From assembly GCA_024196135.1 (NCBI GenBank), contig JAMQCK010000043.1, forward strand, positions 62,001 through 126,000: a stretch of DNA of 64,000 bases, written 5' to 3'. The stretch comes from Pleurotus ostreatus/Saccharomyces cerevisiae fusant (Eukaryota > Opisthokonta). Below are positions 24,030-38,960 of this stretch, one piece after another. The notes under the pieces were generated by a model. It was not told where the DNA came from. It ran no database searches and saw nothing but the letters and a program-made list of their open reading frames with translations. Numbering within the stretch: position 1 is the stretch's first letter; each line of letters starts with the position of its first letter. The position numbers and the translations under genes were made by a program.

Positions 24030-27000
24030 ATGTTCTATTCCCCTGCAATCAGCATGTTTGGGAAGCGCGCTGCCCAGGAGCAGGTGGGTATCGTGGGTGG
24101 CCGACGAGAGTGGTATCTGACGCGTTCCCCTGCAGGGCGGCCTCTTGTCTGGCAAGGACCCGACTGAGTTCAGCACGTCGGACCCCATCCGCCTATGGAT
24201 CGTGCAGATCGGTGAGCAGAGCGCTCGCTACCCTTGTGACGTGCTGACACCGTTCAGGCGTGATCGTGGCGACCGCCAGTCTTCTGTCCCTGGGCCTGCG
24301 CAAGATAAGACAACCGAAGGTCATCGCGGAGGTGCTAGGGGGTATCATTCTCGGTGCGCCTACCTGCAGTTCCCCCATTGACCACGTACTAACGCTCGTT
24401 GCTAGGTCCCACCGCTTTTGGTGCGCAACCTCGCCTCATCTTAGCTCTACAACACTGACCATCCTACAGGTCGTATACCCGGCTTCACCGAGCACATCTT
24501 CCCTGACGAGTCGCGCCCCTTTCTCAGCCTCACCGCCACCATCGGTCTCTGCCTCTTCCTCTTCCTCGTCGGCCTTGAGATCGAAGGCGCCGTCATCAAG
24601 CGCAATGCCAAGCTCTCCCTCACTGTCGCTCTTGCCGGCATGGCTGTCCCCTTTGGACTCGGCGCAGCCATCTCCGTCCCCCTCTACAACGAGTTCATCG
24701 ACCCGAGCATCAAGTTCACGCATTTCATGCTCTTTGCCGGTGTAGCGTTCAGTATCACTGCCTTCCCCGTCCTGTGCCGTATCCTGACAGAGTTGAAGCT
24801 CCTGGATACCACTGTCGGCATTGTCGTGCTCAGCGCGGGTGTAGGGAATGATGTCGTGGGCTGGGTGCTGCTTGCACTTTCCATTGCCTTGGTGAATGCG
24901 GGCAGCGGTTTGATGGCGCTGTACATCTTGCTCGTCGCGGTTGGCTTCTCTATCTTCCTTCTCGTTCCGGTTCGGATGGCAATGCGGTGGCTGGCGGTCA
25001 AGACGGGCTCTATTGAGAATGGACCGTCACTGTTCTTCATGACCGTGACGATCCTCCTTGTCTTCGCATCGGCGTTCTTCACGGACATCATTGGAGTACA
25101 TGCGATCTTCGGTGCCTTCCTCACTGGACTCGTTGTCCCTCGTGACGGCGGGTTGGCCATCGCGCTCACGGAGAAGCTGGAGGATATGGTGTCTATCATA
25201 TTCTTGCCTCTGGTGAGTGGTTTTTCAATGGCGTCTTCCATTTAACTAACTGAGCGTGATTCAGTACTTCACGCTTTCTGGTCTGTCGACGGACCTCGGT
25301 CTGCTGAACAACGGTATCACTTGGGGCTACACGGTCGCCATCTGCGCTCTCGCCTTCATCGGCAAGTTCGGAGGATGCACCATCGCATCTCGCTTCATTG
25401 CCGGCTTCAATTGGCGTGAATCGAGCACGATTGGTGGACTGATGAGTTGCAAGGGTCTCATTGAGCTGTAGGTTACGCTCTTCATATCTCACCGACGACA
25501 GTTGACACTTCGCAGTATCGTCCTCAACATCGGCCTTCAGGCGAAGATCTTGACGCCACGGGTGTTTTCCATGTTCGTGCTGGAAGCCCTCCTTCTGACC
25601 TTTATCACAAGTACGTGACGCTTACATATCCCCCAGACCGTTGACTGACGCCCTGCAGCACCCCTTGTGACCTTCCTTTACCCGCCTGAGAAGCGTATCC
25701 GAGCCGCCGGTACAGGAGCGAACTTCAATAACGTACCCGACCAAGAGGCACTGCCGGGTTCTGCACCGACAGACACCGAGGGGAAGTTTAAGTCCAGGTT
25801 CCTTGTGGTGCTTGATCGACTAGAGCATCTCCCTGGCATGATGGCATTGGCGCAACTCGTGCAGCCCGCACAAGCATTGATGGAAGCCACGGCCGTGCGG
25901 AACTCAGTCGATGAGAAGGGCAAGCAGGCGCCGTCACCTTCCCTCACACCCGCGCCGACGATCGAGGCGCTCCGTCTCATCGAGCTTTCCGACCGCACGT
26001 CGGCTGTGATGCGCTCAAATGCGCATGCGGCGGAGACGCTCGCGGCGACGGATTCTGTGCTGTCCGTGTTCAGGATGTTCGGGCAGCTCAATGGCTTCCA
26101 GATGAACTCCTCGCTGAGCATCGTGCCCTACGATGATCTCGCATACCGCGTTGCCGAACATGCGCGTGATAGGGGCGTGGAGATGATCATGGTACCGTGG
26201 CTTCCGTCCGTACCGTTCCCGACCTCGGAAGACGGGACCGCTCCGACGACGCCTCGGGCTGCTACTACCCCTCGTGCTGCTACCGCCGGCCAATTCAACC
26301 CCTTTGATGCACTGTTCAAGTCTGCGAGTAGTGCACCTAGCGCGTCAGCATCGGCGATTCACGCAACTTTTGTGCGCGGTGTGTTTGCTCAGGCGCGGGT
26401 AGATGTCGCGCTGTTCGTGGACCAAGGGCATGCGAGCGGGCCGGCGCACGCAGGAGCAGACGTGCACCTCTTCCTCCCATTCGTCGGCGGTCCGGATGAC
26501 CGACTCGCCCTGTCGTTTGTCGGGCAGCTGTGCGAGATGGGGGGCGGGCGGATACGCGCGACCATCGTCTGGCTGAAGAAGACCGAAGAGGGCGAGGCGG
26601 AGCGCGTTGTGTCGAACGAGAAGGCGGACGAGGCGCAGCTGACGGTAGCATCACAGCACCACGTCACGGTGGGCTCGACTGTCGCGGGCGGCGCGTTCCC
26701 GGATACTGTGTACGGGAACGCGACGACGCAGACTCGGCTGCAGAGCGAGGCGGCGGATGCTATCGCCTGGGCACGCGCGACGGGGGAGCGTCAGGATACT
26801 CCCACTACTCCCTCTATCACTGCACGGCAGGACTTTCAAGAGGTGGCTACGCCGACGCCGTTGTGCACTGCGCTGGACCTGGCCCGTCAGCACGAGCCCG
26901 CGCACGGACGGTTGATCGTGGTGACGGGAAGATCGCGGAGATTGGCCGTCGAGAATCACGCGAAGGAGCTGAAGGAGGTCATGGAGCGGTACGCGCACGT

Positions 27001-27109
27001 CGGCGTGGAGGTCAGGAAGACTGTGGGTGATGTCGCTACCGCCTTCGTGTCCGCAGATAGCGGGGCAGGCGTCGTCGTCGTGCAGGCGGCGAATATCGCT
27101 GTGGAGTAG
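24030..27109 (+). CDS. KHA1: Kha1-type K+/H+ antiporter (CPA2 family)
   Basis: Monovalent cation/proton exchanger of endomembranes in yeast (Golgi), needed for ion and pH balance. The N-terminus MFYSPAISMFGKRAAQEQ is followed by GGLLSGKDPTEF, then about twelve membrane segments. Visible blocks are VIVATASLLSLGLRKIRQPK, EVLGGIILGPTAFGRIPGF, LCLFLFLVGLEIEG, FSITAFPVLCRILTEL and GVGNDVVGWVLLALS, where the NDV motif holds the transport Asp. Later come GVHAIFGAFLTGLVVPRD, LPLYFTLSGLSTDLG and GGLMSCKGLIELI. After LYPPEKRIR comes a roughly 480-residue soluble tail in one exon. The tail contains two USP-like segments (RMFGQLNGFQMNSSLSIVPY, GRLIVVTGRSRR). Total near 900 residues, normal for the family. 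Confidence 0.94.
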
Positions 27110-27822
27110 GCTCCTGCGGCAGTAGCTGTGGAATGAGGTGGTGTTGAGATTTGTTCACGACTTATACCTGTAATGACTTGCATCTGTTCGACTTGGTTTG
27201 GCATCATATCACTGTACACACATCAGTATCTTGGTTACGACTGCATTTACGACTGTACATATAGCATATCTGTGCATGGCTCTGGATTGTTTCTTCCTTT
27301 TAGCAGGAGACTTGTGTGCGACTGAGAATGTCCTCCTGTGTGATCCATGCGGGATCTGAGGCTATTTGCTGCACATGGATGGTACACTGGCTCAGTGGTG
27401 ATCGCTTTGCCACAAATTCGCACTGCGAAGCAATAGTCGGCTCTATCGCCACTCTGCCTTCTATCATGCCCTTGTATCAGGATCCTGATTACTACAGGGC
27501 AGAAATACGGCCCTGTAATTAGGCAGTGTATGCCCCGCTACGTTCAAGGAACCTTCGCAGCCTTCGACCATATCTGATGCAGGTCCCCCAACTTCGTCAT
27601 TGCTGCGGTAGATAACATAAGATCCGATACTTTATAGCACGGCTTTCGATGGAAATAGTACATGTAACAAAAACCAGATTATACACCGAAAGATACAGCA
27701 GAATAGGGATAGCGCGAGCAAACAAAGGAGAAGGGAATATGGACGCTAGTATGAATGACGGCCGAGTCTCGAGTAACATGTCCATACGGGAGCCAGCTGC
27801 TGTGCAGTTTGGGCTTCTCCCC
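27110..27822 (+). other. Convergent intergenic region with a small hairpin
   Basis: About 0.7 kb between the stops of KHA1 and RSP5. An 8-bp perfect inverted repeat (TACAGGGC at 27493-27500, GCCCTGTA at 27510-27517) with a 9-nt loop is visible. No gene is supported here. Confidence 0.5.
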
Positions 27823-30732
<2,910 letters not shown>

Positions 30733-31482
30733 TGCCGCCGATGTCGAAAGCGTCTCCGGTAAGGTCTTCGCGGTACTCCTCGATGGCGGTAGTCACGGAC
30801 AGCTCTTGGTCACACTCAACCGTGACATCAATCTGGACCCACAACGCGCAAATCACCATCTCGACTCGTTGGGAGAGGCGAGTAGTACAAGACCTTCGAA
30901 TGCTCACAGCAAGGCAGATACACCTCCAGAAAACCTCGGGCAGAACAGGCCCCTGCATTGTCTCCACCGCCTATTCTCGAATCAAGTACCCGACCACTCC
31001 TTGCCTATGGTGTGATGCAGGCGACCGTCCTTTGGTCTGAATCGTCCCAGTCTCGTTCGGGCTACCTACTGTCTTCGTACCCTCCTCGGACTTGCGGTCC
31101 AAGAACTGCTACATTGCAGAAGAAACTACAGAGACACCCATGTTCGTGCTTTTCACGACTCGAGACCCAAGAGACAAAGACCAGGATTAATACAAAAAAA
31201 TCGATCCGGAGGGCAGTCTACTAGTGGATATACGGAAGGTAGCAGGTAGAAAGGAATCCGAGACAGTAGTACAGCAGTCACATAGTCTGTCGCAGGAGCC
31301 GAGGAATAGCAAGTGGTAGAGAAGAAAGGAACTAGGGGAAAGCAGCCAGGGGTAGAGGGAAAAATTGAAGGAAGTCAAAGAAGATAACTGGTCACGGATA
31401 GGGGAATGGAAGGATGCGCGATAGCAGTACAGTACATTCAATCGAGACGGACGGAATCGGATAAGAATATGCAGATGCACCC
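30733..31482 (-). other. RSP5 promoter and MYND-gene 3' region
   Basis: About 750 bp. A minus-strand open frame (30635-30967) crosses the RSP5 start but is in the wrong phase for splicing to the C2 exon. No other gene is seen. Confidence 0.5.
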
Positions 31483-32294
31483 TCAAGCAGCGGGGCGACA
31501 GGCGTGCCGTTTCCCGCCGGGCATCCTGCACTCGCGCGAACACCACTGCTGGCTGCAGCGAGGGCATTTGGGGAAGCCTTGCCCGGAGCGACCGCACGTA
31601 GCGCAACTGACACCGGCACAAATACGTGAGTCGCGCTCGAGGCGGGCGAGCACGGGGTTTAGGTCGCTGTCGGCCCTCTGGCGGGACGTGGGGTGCGGGG
31701 TCCCGTTGCGCAGCCCGGCGACGCGGCTGGGCGGGGCCGCGCTCCGGGTCTGGTGATGCTTGCCACCGACATGGGCCTCGATGCTCTTGGCGTGGCAGCC
31801 GTCGGGGGAGGTCACAACGGTCTCGTCGAGCAGCGTCGCTGTCGAGCTGGCGGGCGAGTGCGAGCCGTCGGTGCAGGAAGAAGTACGGCTTATAGACGGC
31901 AGGGCGGGGGACGAGGTGTATCCGCTGTCGTCGAAGCAGTCGGGGAGGGGCCGCCGCTTGCGCCAGAAACTGCGCCTGGAGGACGCGTGCAGATAGCGCA
32001 ACGCGTCGCTTGCGGAGTGGGTGGGCGTGAAGGCGCCATGTGCGTGCGAGGGCGGTGTGTTGAGCGAGGGCGGGGCCTTTGGTATCTCGATGCTCAGTCT
32101 TGGGGCGCCCATGCCTGAGGACGAGGATGCAAAGGAGGACATGGAGGCCATAGATATGGTGCGGGTGCGCTGCGCTCCGTGAGGACGCGTGCTCTATCAG
32201 GGAGTATGTCGTCAGTAAACGCCACAGCGGTCATGGCGGACGGTCTACGCACCTGCATCGTCCGTGTGTGGGGCCTTTCGACTTGTGTAGACAT
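31483..32294 (-). CDS. MYND-type zinc-finger protein, short, otherwise unknown
   Basis: Two-exon model: MSTQVERPHTRTMQ, a 59-bp intron (GTGCGT...GATAG), then STRPHGAQRTRTISMASMSS in phase. The total is 753 nt, 250 residues. Most of the protein is disordered and rich in Ser, Pro and Arg (SRRSFWRKRRPLPDCFDDSG). The C-terminus is a compact metal-binding region, CATCGRSGQGFPKCPRCSQQ then WCSRECRMPGGKRHAC, with MYND spacing (C-x2-C, C-x2-C, WCSxxC, final His and Cys). MYND fingers bind proline-rich peptides. Function not known. If the first exon is wrong, the internal Met at 32151 would be the start. Confidence 0.75.
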
Positions 32295-34509
32295 GTAGGG
32301 TGTGGTAAGAGCCGGTGAGGACGGGTGATAGGAACTCTGTGTGTGGTCGTGTGCAGAAAAGCGCGGTGGCGACGAGCGGAAGCGATTCCTGTGAGAGCTC
32401 TGACGAATAAAGGCTACGTCTTCTTATAGACGATGGGATATCTATATCCAGACTGCGTTTCTATTAGGAACGAAGCAGGGGGCGGGTAGCGCGGCGCGCG
32501 TCTATAGATTTGTGAAGACGGGAGGAGGCAAGGCAGGTGAGAATCAAACTCGCAAGCTCGCGATCATTCAGGGTGATCCGGGCCTTTTGTGGCGTAATCC
32601 CCTTTGTCAGCAACCTCCTTTCACACACCTTGTTCCAAGACCGGCTGCAAAGCTGACTTTCTTATGGCACGCCGGTGACTGTCTTTTCCTTTATTCTCTC
32701 TAGACAGCGCCTTGGAACACACAGGAATTGTTATTACTCGCTGGAGTTCCGTGTATAACCACTTTGAACTGCCTCCGATCGCTCTTGCCGCTTCAGGACG
32801 ATATTGCCCAACGATTGCCACCAAACTCCAGTGTCCAGATCTCCTAGGTCGAACGTTTGAACTCTCACCGGACGACACTCCTCGAAGCTCTGTCTGGTGC
32901 TCGCGTGTAAAGCCCCCGACGTCTCGACCTTTCTACGGGTGCTGCGTACGATCTCGGGTCCCTCAGAGGGCGCTCCTTGTGCGCGCTAAACAATATGGAA
33001 GCGCAGCCTTACGGTAGCAACTAAATGAACGCAATATTCGAAGCCTTGTCATGGGACCATCGATCTGCCTCGAGGTGCCTTTGTTCGCTGGACCACTGGC
33101 ACTCATCGCGCCAAAGTCTCCTCTTCCGCGCATGAATAGTGACGAAGTTGCCCGACCATGACCTCCTCGAAGGGCTCGCGATGACGGCTGGAGCACTCAA
33201 GGACTCCATGGAAAGCAGCAAGAGAAGACCGGCCTTCATGAGGATGAGATACCTGGGGCCGTGCTCTCATCGACCTGCGTCACTTACTTCTGGCGCTCGC
33301 CATCCAGACGGTCTCGCACCCATGTCATGCCTGCAAGTGCCGTCACCATGTCAGCAATCTTGACCACCAGCTGTGCTATATCCGTTCGCTTTGCTGACAC
33401 CTGCTTGTCATCGTCGTTGGTCTTTTAAAAGTGCATCCTTCTTGGCTTAGTCCCGAGGATGATACTAGCCGCCCCGACGAACGCGTGCAGGAAAGACAAC
33501 CTTCGTTTCTTCTTAGAGCAGGCAAGAGCTATCTTCAGACCAGAGCGAGCGAGCAGCTAGCTACGAGGCGTCTTGTTAGTGGTTGACTCTTGGGCGAATC
33601 CAGGCCTACGACTTGAAGCCCTCTATCGCCCCCGGGCCGCCAACTGATATAATCCACTCGCGCACGCGGTACAGTAAGTACAACGCTGTCGTGGCTTGCC
33701 TCGATGTTGCCCGCCATCGCATGGGGATCCTCAGAATGGCGCAAGACTTGACAGCTACGGTATCTCTCTCGGAACACCAGCCAACATGATACTCTAAGCC
33801 TCGGTCATTCGCAGTTACCGCCTTGCGTGCTCGAAGATACGCCTCTGTCGGTCTCCTCGGCCGGGCTTTCCATGGAGACATGCAACGAGGCAAGGGCCAG
33901 CGCGCTGTCGAAGACGTTGACCACGCAAGCAAACCTTCGACCACCGACGCCTCGTACTTCCTTGTCTATCTTCCTCCCTTCTACTCGACTTCTCCCTCCA
34001 TTTAGCGATCCATCAAAGCGTCATCTCACCGACAAACCACTCCGCCAGGCCCAAATCCCCGCGGATTACCCAGCATCCCCTCGCCCCTGCCCCGCACCGC
34101 GACTAGCACAGAGATCCCGCCTTTGACGATCGCCTTCTATATGCCTCGCACGCTCTGCTGTACTCCTCCGGAGCCCTTCTGTATTCCTCGGAGTCCCAGC
34201 GCCTCGCACTTGCATCAAAACTCGGCCAATTATCGGGTCAGGCGCGCGGGGGCTTGAATGGCGGTCCCAGTCCGGTGACGCGCCTGGAGGTGCCACAATA
34301 CCACCGCGCGGGGGCGGATGAATGCGAAGTGGGTGCGCGAGCTTCGTCTTCGCAGTGTTCCTGGGTCAGACGGGCTGATTACATCCAGAGGTATCGGGAC
34401 TTGGCAAGGAGTACTTATATACGAGCGCTTCTTCAGGATGGAATAGACGTGCGGTCCTTTCAAGTGGGCGACGTTACACACCGTTCGTGCGCCAGTCCGA
34501 CGACCAAGA
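32295..34509 (+). other. Gene-poor 2.2-kb gap
   Basis: Upstream regions of the MYND gene and the MFS transporter, which are divergent. Several open frames of 60-110 codons occur on both strands, none with a domain, conserved motif or sensible exon chain. One minus-strand frame (33239 down to 33021) starts with a signal-like MKAGLLLLLSMESLSAPA but then becomes basic and stops. No feature is supported. Confidence 0.4.
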
Positions 34510-36821
34510 ATGTCAAGGCAAGATATCGAGCGCATGAACTCGGCGACGAAGGATGAGGAGGATGGCCATATTGAGGAATTGCCAAAGGGCAAGGAGCCCT
34601 TGTCGCCAGCCGAGCGGCAAGAGGCTTTCGAGGCGGCGTTGAAGATCGACCCTGGGGTGAAGAGCTTTAGCTGGCAGGCATTGCAGGTGCGTTCCTTGTT
34701 TATTTCGCTTGACTGTCCGTCGCCTGGAGTGGCAGGCTGGCGGTATCTTTCCGAGGGACTGACAGGAAGCGCAGATGTACTTGATCACGCTCGTCGCTTG
34801 CTGCTGCTCTGGTGACACGGGATTCGATGGCACGGTCATGGGTTCGTCGAGGCGCTTTTGGTAGGCTTGCGCGACGCTGAGAATTATTTTCAGGCGGTAT
34901 CAATTCCATGTGGCAATACCAGCAATTCTTCGGTATGACGGGAACGGGGTCGAAGACGAGGTCGGTCTTCATTTCCGTGCACGTACTCGACGTTGCTGAA
35001 CTAGGCACCCAGTATCGTCTTTGGTATCTACACGATCGGTTCGCTATGGTGAGTACATCTTTCACTTGCACACGATCAAATCGCTTATACATCTTGTAGT
35101 GGCACATTCCCCGCATGTACATTTAGTCGCACTCGCATTGTCGTCGCCCTCTAACCTCACTGCTCAGCTTACCTCCCCGACCGCTTCGGCCGTCGATTCT
35201 CCATGTTCTTCGGCAACACCCTCATCATCATCGGCGCCGCCTTGACTGCCAACTCTCGCAACGAGGGCATGTTCCTCGGTGGTCGCTTCCTGGTGCGTCG
35301 CCTTGTCCTCATGCTCGTCTTTCTAGCTGATGTGTATGTCCCTAGACTGGCATGGGCGGAGGATGCGCCGGTGCCAGTGCGAAGTCCTTCCTTGCTGAGC
35401 TTGCGCCGCCTAAGTGGAGAGGCGCGTACCTCGGCTTCCTCAATAGCTTCTACTACATCGGGCAAATGGCTGCTACGGGTACGCGCTCAGACTTCATTGA
35501 TTGTCACCGTACGAGCTAATTGAATTTGCAGGCATGATGGTTGCGACTGGTCGCTGGGACAGCGAGCTCGCATGGAGGCTTCCGCTGTACATCCAAATGG
35601 TACCTGCGGCGCTCAACTTCTTGCTGGTGTTCTTGTGCCCTGAGTCGTACGTCCGCTCGTCTACAGAGCCATGGAAAAAGTCTAACCGCCTTCTCAGACC
35701 ACGCTGGCTCTACAGCGTTGGCAAGGCAGATCAGGCCCGTCAAGTGCTCGCAAACCTGCACTCGCGCACCCGCGACATCAACTCCCCACTGATCGCACTT
35801 GAGATGGACGAAATCGAGGAGAAGGTCACGATAGGTGGCGCGGACAGTACGTTTCTCTCCCACTTCTCCCCTTTCTTCTCCTTTTTTCTTCCTCCCTGCG
35901 ATCGAACTCGCTAATTGACTCCCCTTACAGAACGCTGGTGGGACTTCCGCCCTCTCTTCCGCACGAAGGGTGACCGCGCGCGCATGATTCGCGTCGTCAC
36001 CGTCGGCTGGTTCGGGCAGCTTTCGGGCAACGGTCTCATTACCTACTTCCTACCCGTGCTGCTCAAGCAGGCCGGTATTACGGACCAGAACAAGCAGCTC
36101 ACGCTGAACTTTGTGAACAGTGTGACGTCGTATATTGGAGGTGAGTAGCGGTGGTTTGTGAGCAACGGGGAGGGTGATGCACGGTGCCGATGCCTTTGCT
36201 AGCGCTCGCGGGCTCCTTCACGGTCGACCGATGGGGAAGGCGGAAGGTCCTGTTCTACAGCACGGTGACCATTACGGCGATCCTGGCCATCGTCACCGGG
36301 TTGTTGGGCAGCAACAAGGGAGGCAACCTCATGCAGGCAAACGCCGGAATCTCGTTCATCTACCTTTTCATGGTGGTCTTCTCGTATGGATGGACGGCGA
36401 TGTGAGTGCCTCTTTAGCCGAAGCAAGAACATCGGACTGACGCATGATCCAGGCAAGCGCTCTACCCCGCTGAAGTCCTGGGATACCAGGCTCGCGCAAA
36501 GGGTCTCGCATTCCTGGGCATCGTCACCCAGGTCGCGTCCTGCATCAACACGTTCGGTCTTCCTGTCGCGCTGGATAAGATCGGCTGGAAGGTGTATCTG
36601 ATTTTCTGCATCTGGGATCTTTTCGAGTGCGTCGTCATCTGGTTCATGATGGTCGAGACGAAGGTACGTTGCATAATCCTTCCAGTGAGATCCCAAGGTT
36701 CATGCTTACGCCTTCATAGGGCTTGACGCTGGAAGAGATTACGGAGGTCTTCGAGCAGAAGAATCCCGTCGCATATAGCAAAGAGCTGCTCAAGCACCAC
36801 TATCAGTCGGGGCTTGCCTGA
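34510..36821 (+). CDS. MFS sugar transporter, Lac12-like (lactose/hexose permease family)
   Basis: Starts MSRQDIERMNSATKDEEDG, an acidic cytosolic N-terminus ending VKSFSWQALQ. About eight introns. TM segments appear as MYLITLVACCCSGDTGFDGT, then GGINSMWQYQQFFGM, the loop-2 signature PDRFGRRFSMFFGNTL, MGGGCAGASAKSFLAELAPP, YIQMVPAALNFLLVFLCPES-PRW, GWFGQLSGNGLITYFLPVL and the second-half signature DRWGRRKVLFYSTV. It ends FMMVETKGLTLEEITEVFEQ and QSGLA. The PESPRWL and ETKG motifs are those of the sugar porter family. The ALNFL and NGLITYFLP blocks resemble the Lac12-type branch used for disaccharides; substrate is not proven. A degraded partial copy lies at 15473-15870. Confidence 0.92.
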
Positions 36822-37187
36822 AGTTGTACTATATATCAGCCTGATCTTCCTGTATACTAGTAGTTCACCAACATATCCATCCATCTGCAAAGAAACCATC
36901 TATTGACGAGGCAATGTGCGCACATCCAGTCGGCGGAAGGACGCGGCGGCTCGAAGGAGGTGACGACGCGGCATGAGTACGCTGCTTAATTGAGAGGCCA
37001 CAGATCCGCTCTTCGGTCTTGAAATGGTAGACGAGCTGGCGTTACGAACGATGTACTCCATCACGCAATTATGTGGCAAAGAGAATTGTTGCCCTACAGG
37101 TATCCAGAAAAAGCAAAGTCGATGTCAGGTACAGCACCCAAACAGATACACTGCCCAGTGCGCCACCCATCGTACACCATACCACTC

Positions 37188-38670
37188 TCAAGTAAACACC
37201 AACTTCTTCCCCTGACTCGGCACCATCGCCGCCGCCGCCTTCTCCTTCAGCTTCTTCTTCGCCTCCCACGACGGGTGTATTGGCCGCGACTTCTCCTGCG
37301 CCTGCGCGCGCTCCCTCTCCTCTCGCGCCGCGGCAGCGGCGGCGCGCTTCTGCTGCCGCTCCTCCCACTGCCGGCGCTTTTCGAGGGCCTGGTCGCGCTC
37401 TTTCTTCTTGTGGTTGGCGTTCTTGCCGTATTCGCGTTCCCAGATGCTGGAGGGATGAGTCAGTGGGTGAATGACAAGGGGTGAGGGCGCGAAGGGAGAT
37501 ATTGGTAAGGGAGGTCACGCACAGACGCCTCGCGCGCTGGCCACGACGATTCTTCTTCGGCTTGTCCTGTATCTCTTCGATGTCGGAGTCGTCTGAGCCG
37601 CGGACGAAGCCGACGGAGAGGGAGGGGAGGAACGTGGAGCTGCCCGACGCAGCGGCTGGAGTAGCGGATGCCTTCGCCTTCTTAGCTGGGGGTGCATCAT
37701 CCACATCCGAGTCAGGATCGTCGGCGTCGGAGTCCTGTGCGTCGTCCCCGCCATCTACTGTGCCAGATTCCCAGCCATCGCCGTCTTCGTCAACCGCGCC
37801 AGACTCCCAGCCGTCGGCGGCGCCCCCTTCATCATCGCTGTCAGCGGCAGGCGCGGCTCCTTTCTTCTCCTTCTTGACTTTGCTTGTCGCCACCGCGAGT
37901 CGTTGAGCCGCATCCGCATCCTCTTCATCGCTTGCTTCATCGTCGGCGTTCTCGCTGGCCACGGGCGGTTGTACTAAAGCATGCAGTGCCTGCACGGCGG
38001 ATACAGCCTCTGCAGCGAGTGCCTTGTGGCTAGTGAGCCGCGCGTGCACCTTGGCCTCTGGCGTTCCAGCCGGTGCGGGGGTGAGGAGGTGGTCGGCGAG
38101 CTCTTGCTGCAGCGCAGACGTCACGGCGTCGTGCTGAGCGAGTACCTTGTCCTTCTTGATCTTGGAATGGAATACAGTCGTGCCGACAGCATGGTAGTCT
38201 GTCGCCTGCGAGATATAAGACGATGGGATGTAGCGGGGGAAGGGAACCCTTGCCTTGAGCGCTTCAAGTTGAGCCTCGCTCTCTGCGGTCTCCGTCTCTG
38301 GCTTATTCGCAGAGCTAATAAGGGGTATAAGTAACACTGGTACATCGGGGAAGAGGGGGACGCACCGTAACCCCTTCAGCTTCTTGATGAGCTTTTGCGT
38401 CTCGAAAGTCTTCGCTTTCTTCGCCGCCTTCACGATTTCCTTCACGTCGTGATGCTATCGAGAGTGTAAGGCCTCGATCCAATGTCAGCCAATGTTCCTA
38501 GGCTCACAATCTTATGCGCGATCTTCACTTCAAGCGGCGTCTCCTGAGCACTGTAAGGACAAGTGTACCTCTCGATCGGACAAGCCTATAGCTACCTGCT
38601 TCTGCGGCCTGCTACGCTTGCGCTTCACCCCATGGGTTTCCTTTGTCTCCCTCCCGTTTTCGACTCCCAT
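37188..38670 (-). CDS. BUD22: Bud22/SRFBP1-like ribosome biogenesis factor
   Basis: Nucleolar protein needed for small-subunit rRNA processing in yeast. Start at the Met of MGVENGRETKETHGVKRKRS. An intron whose acceptor is the second AG (TGCTCAG) gives ETPLEVKIAHKI, then after another intron HHDVKEIVKAAKKAKTFETQ and KLIKKLKG, the diagnostic N-terminal helix of the Bud22 family. The middle is acidic and disordered (SDDEGGAADGWESGAVDEDG with repeated DGWESG units). The C-terminal end has LPSLSVGFVRGSDDSDIEE and KPKKNRRGQRARR, then REYGKNANHKKKERDQALEK and RPIHPSWEAKKKLKEK. It ends KKLVFT. The SLSVGF...NRRGQRARR...HPSWEAKK signature is typical. Confidence 0.9.
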
Positions 38671-38960
38671 AAGAGTACCAGAAACACTGACGATAGTGAA
38701 CAAGTCGAAGGGTATGAAGCGGAGGCGCAAGCGGCGGCGAATACACGATCACCCTCGAAGGTACGGACCGGTGCATCGTGGTCCGGACCGGCAGTCCCGG
38801 AGTACGCGTCTCTCGTTCCTTTCCTCTTCTTTCGACCCAGTCGACTGCCGTCATCTCAGAAAAGTGGACACTGAATCTCCCTCTGTGCCGGTGAGCTCCA
38901 AATCACACCTAAATGGACTTCAGAGTCGTTTGATACTCGTCATAGGTCAGAAAGGCGAAC

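Noticed and set aside
32510..32620. Possible tRNA on the minus strand because of a GTTTGATTC-like box
   Set aside because: The conserved C56 position is wrong and no A-box or cloverleaf could be folded from the flanks.
33021..33239. Minus-strand frame with a signal-peptide-like start
   Set aside because: Only 72 codons, basic and featureless after the first 20 residues, with no TATA or splice context.
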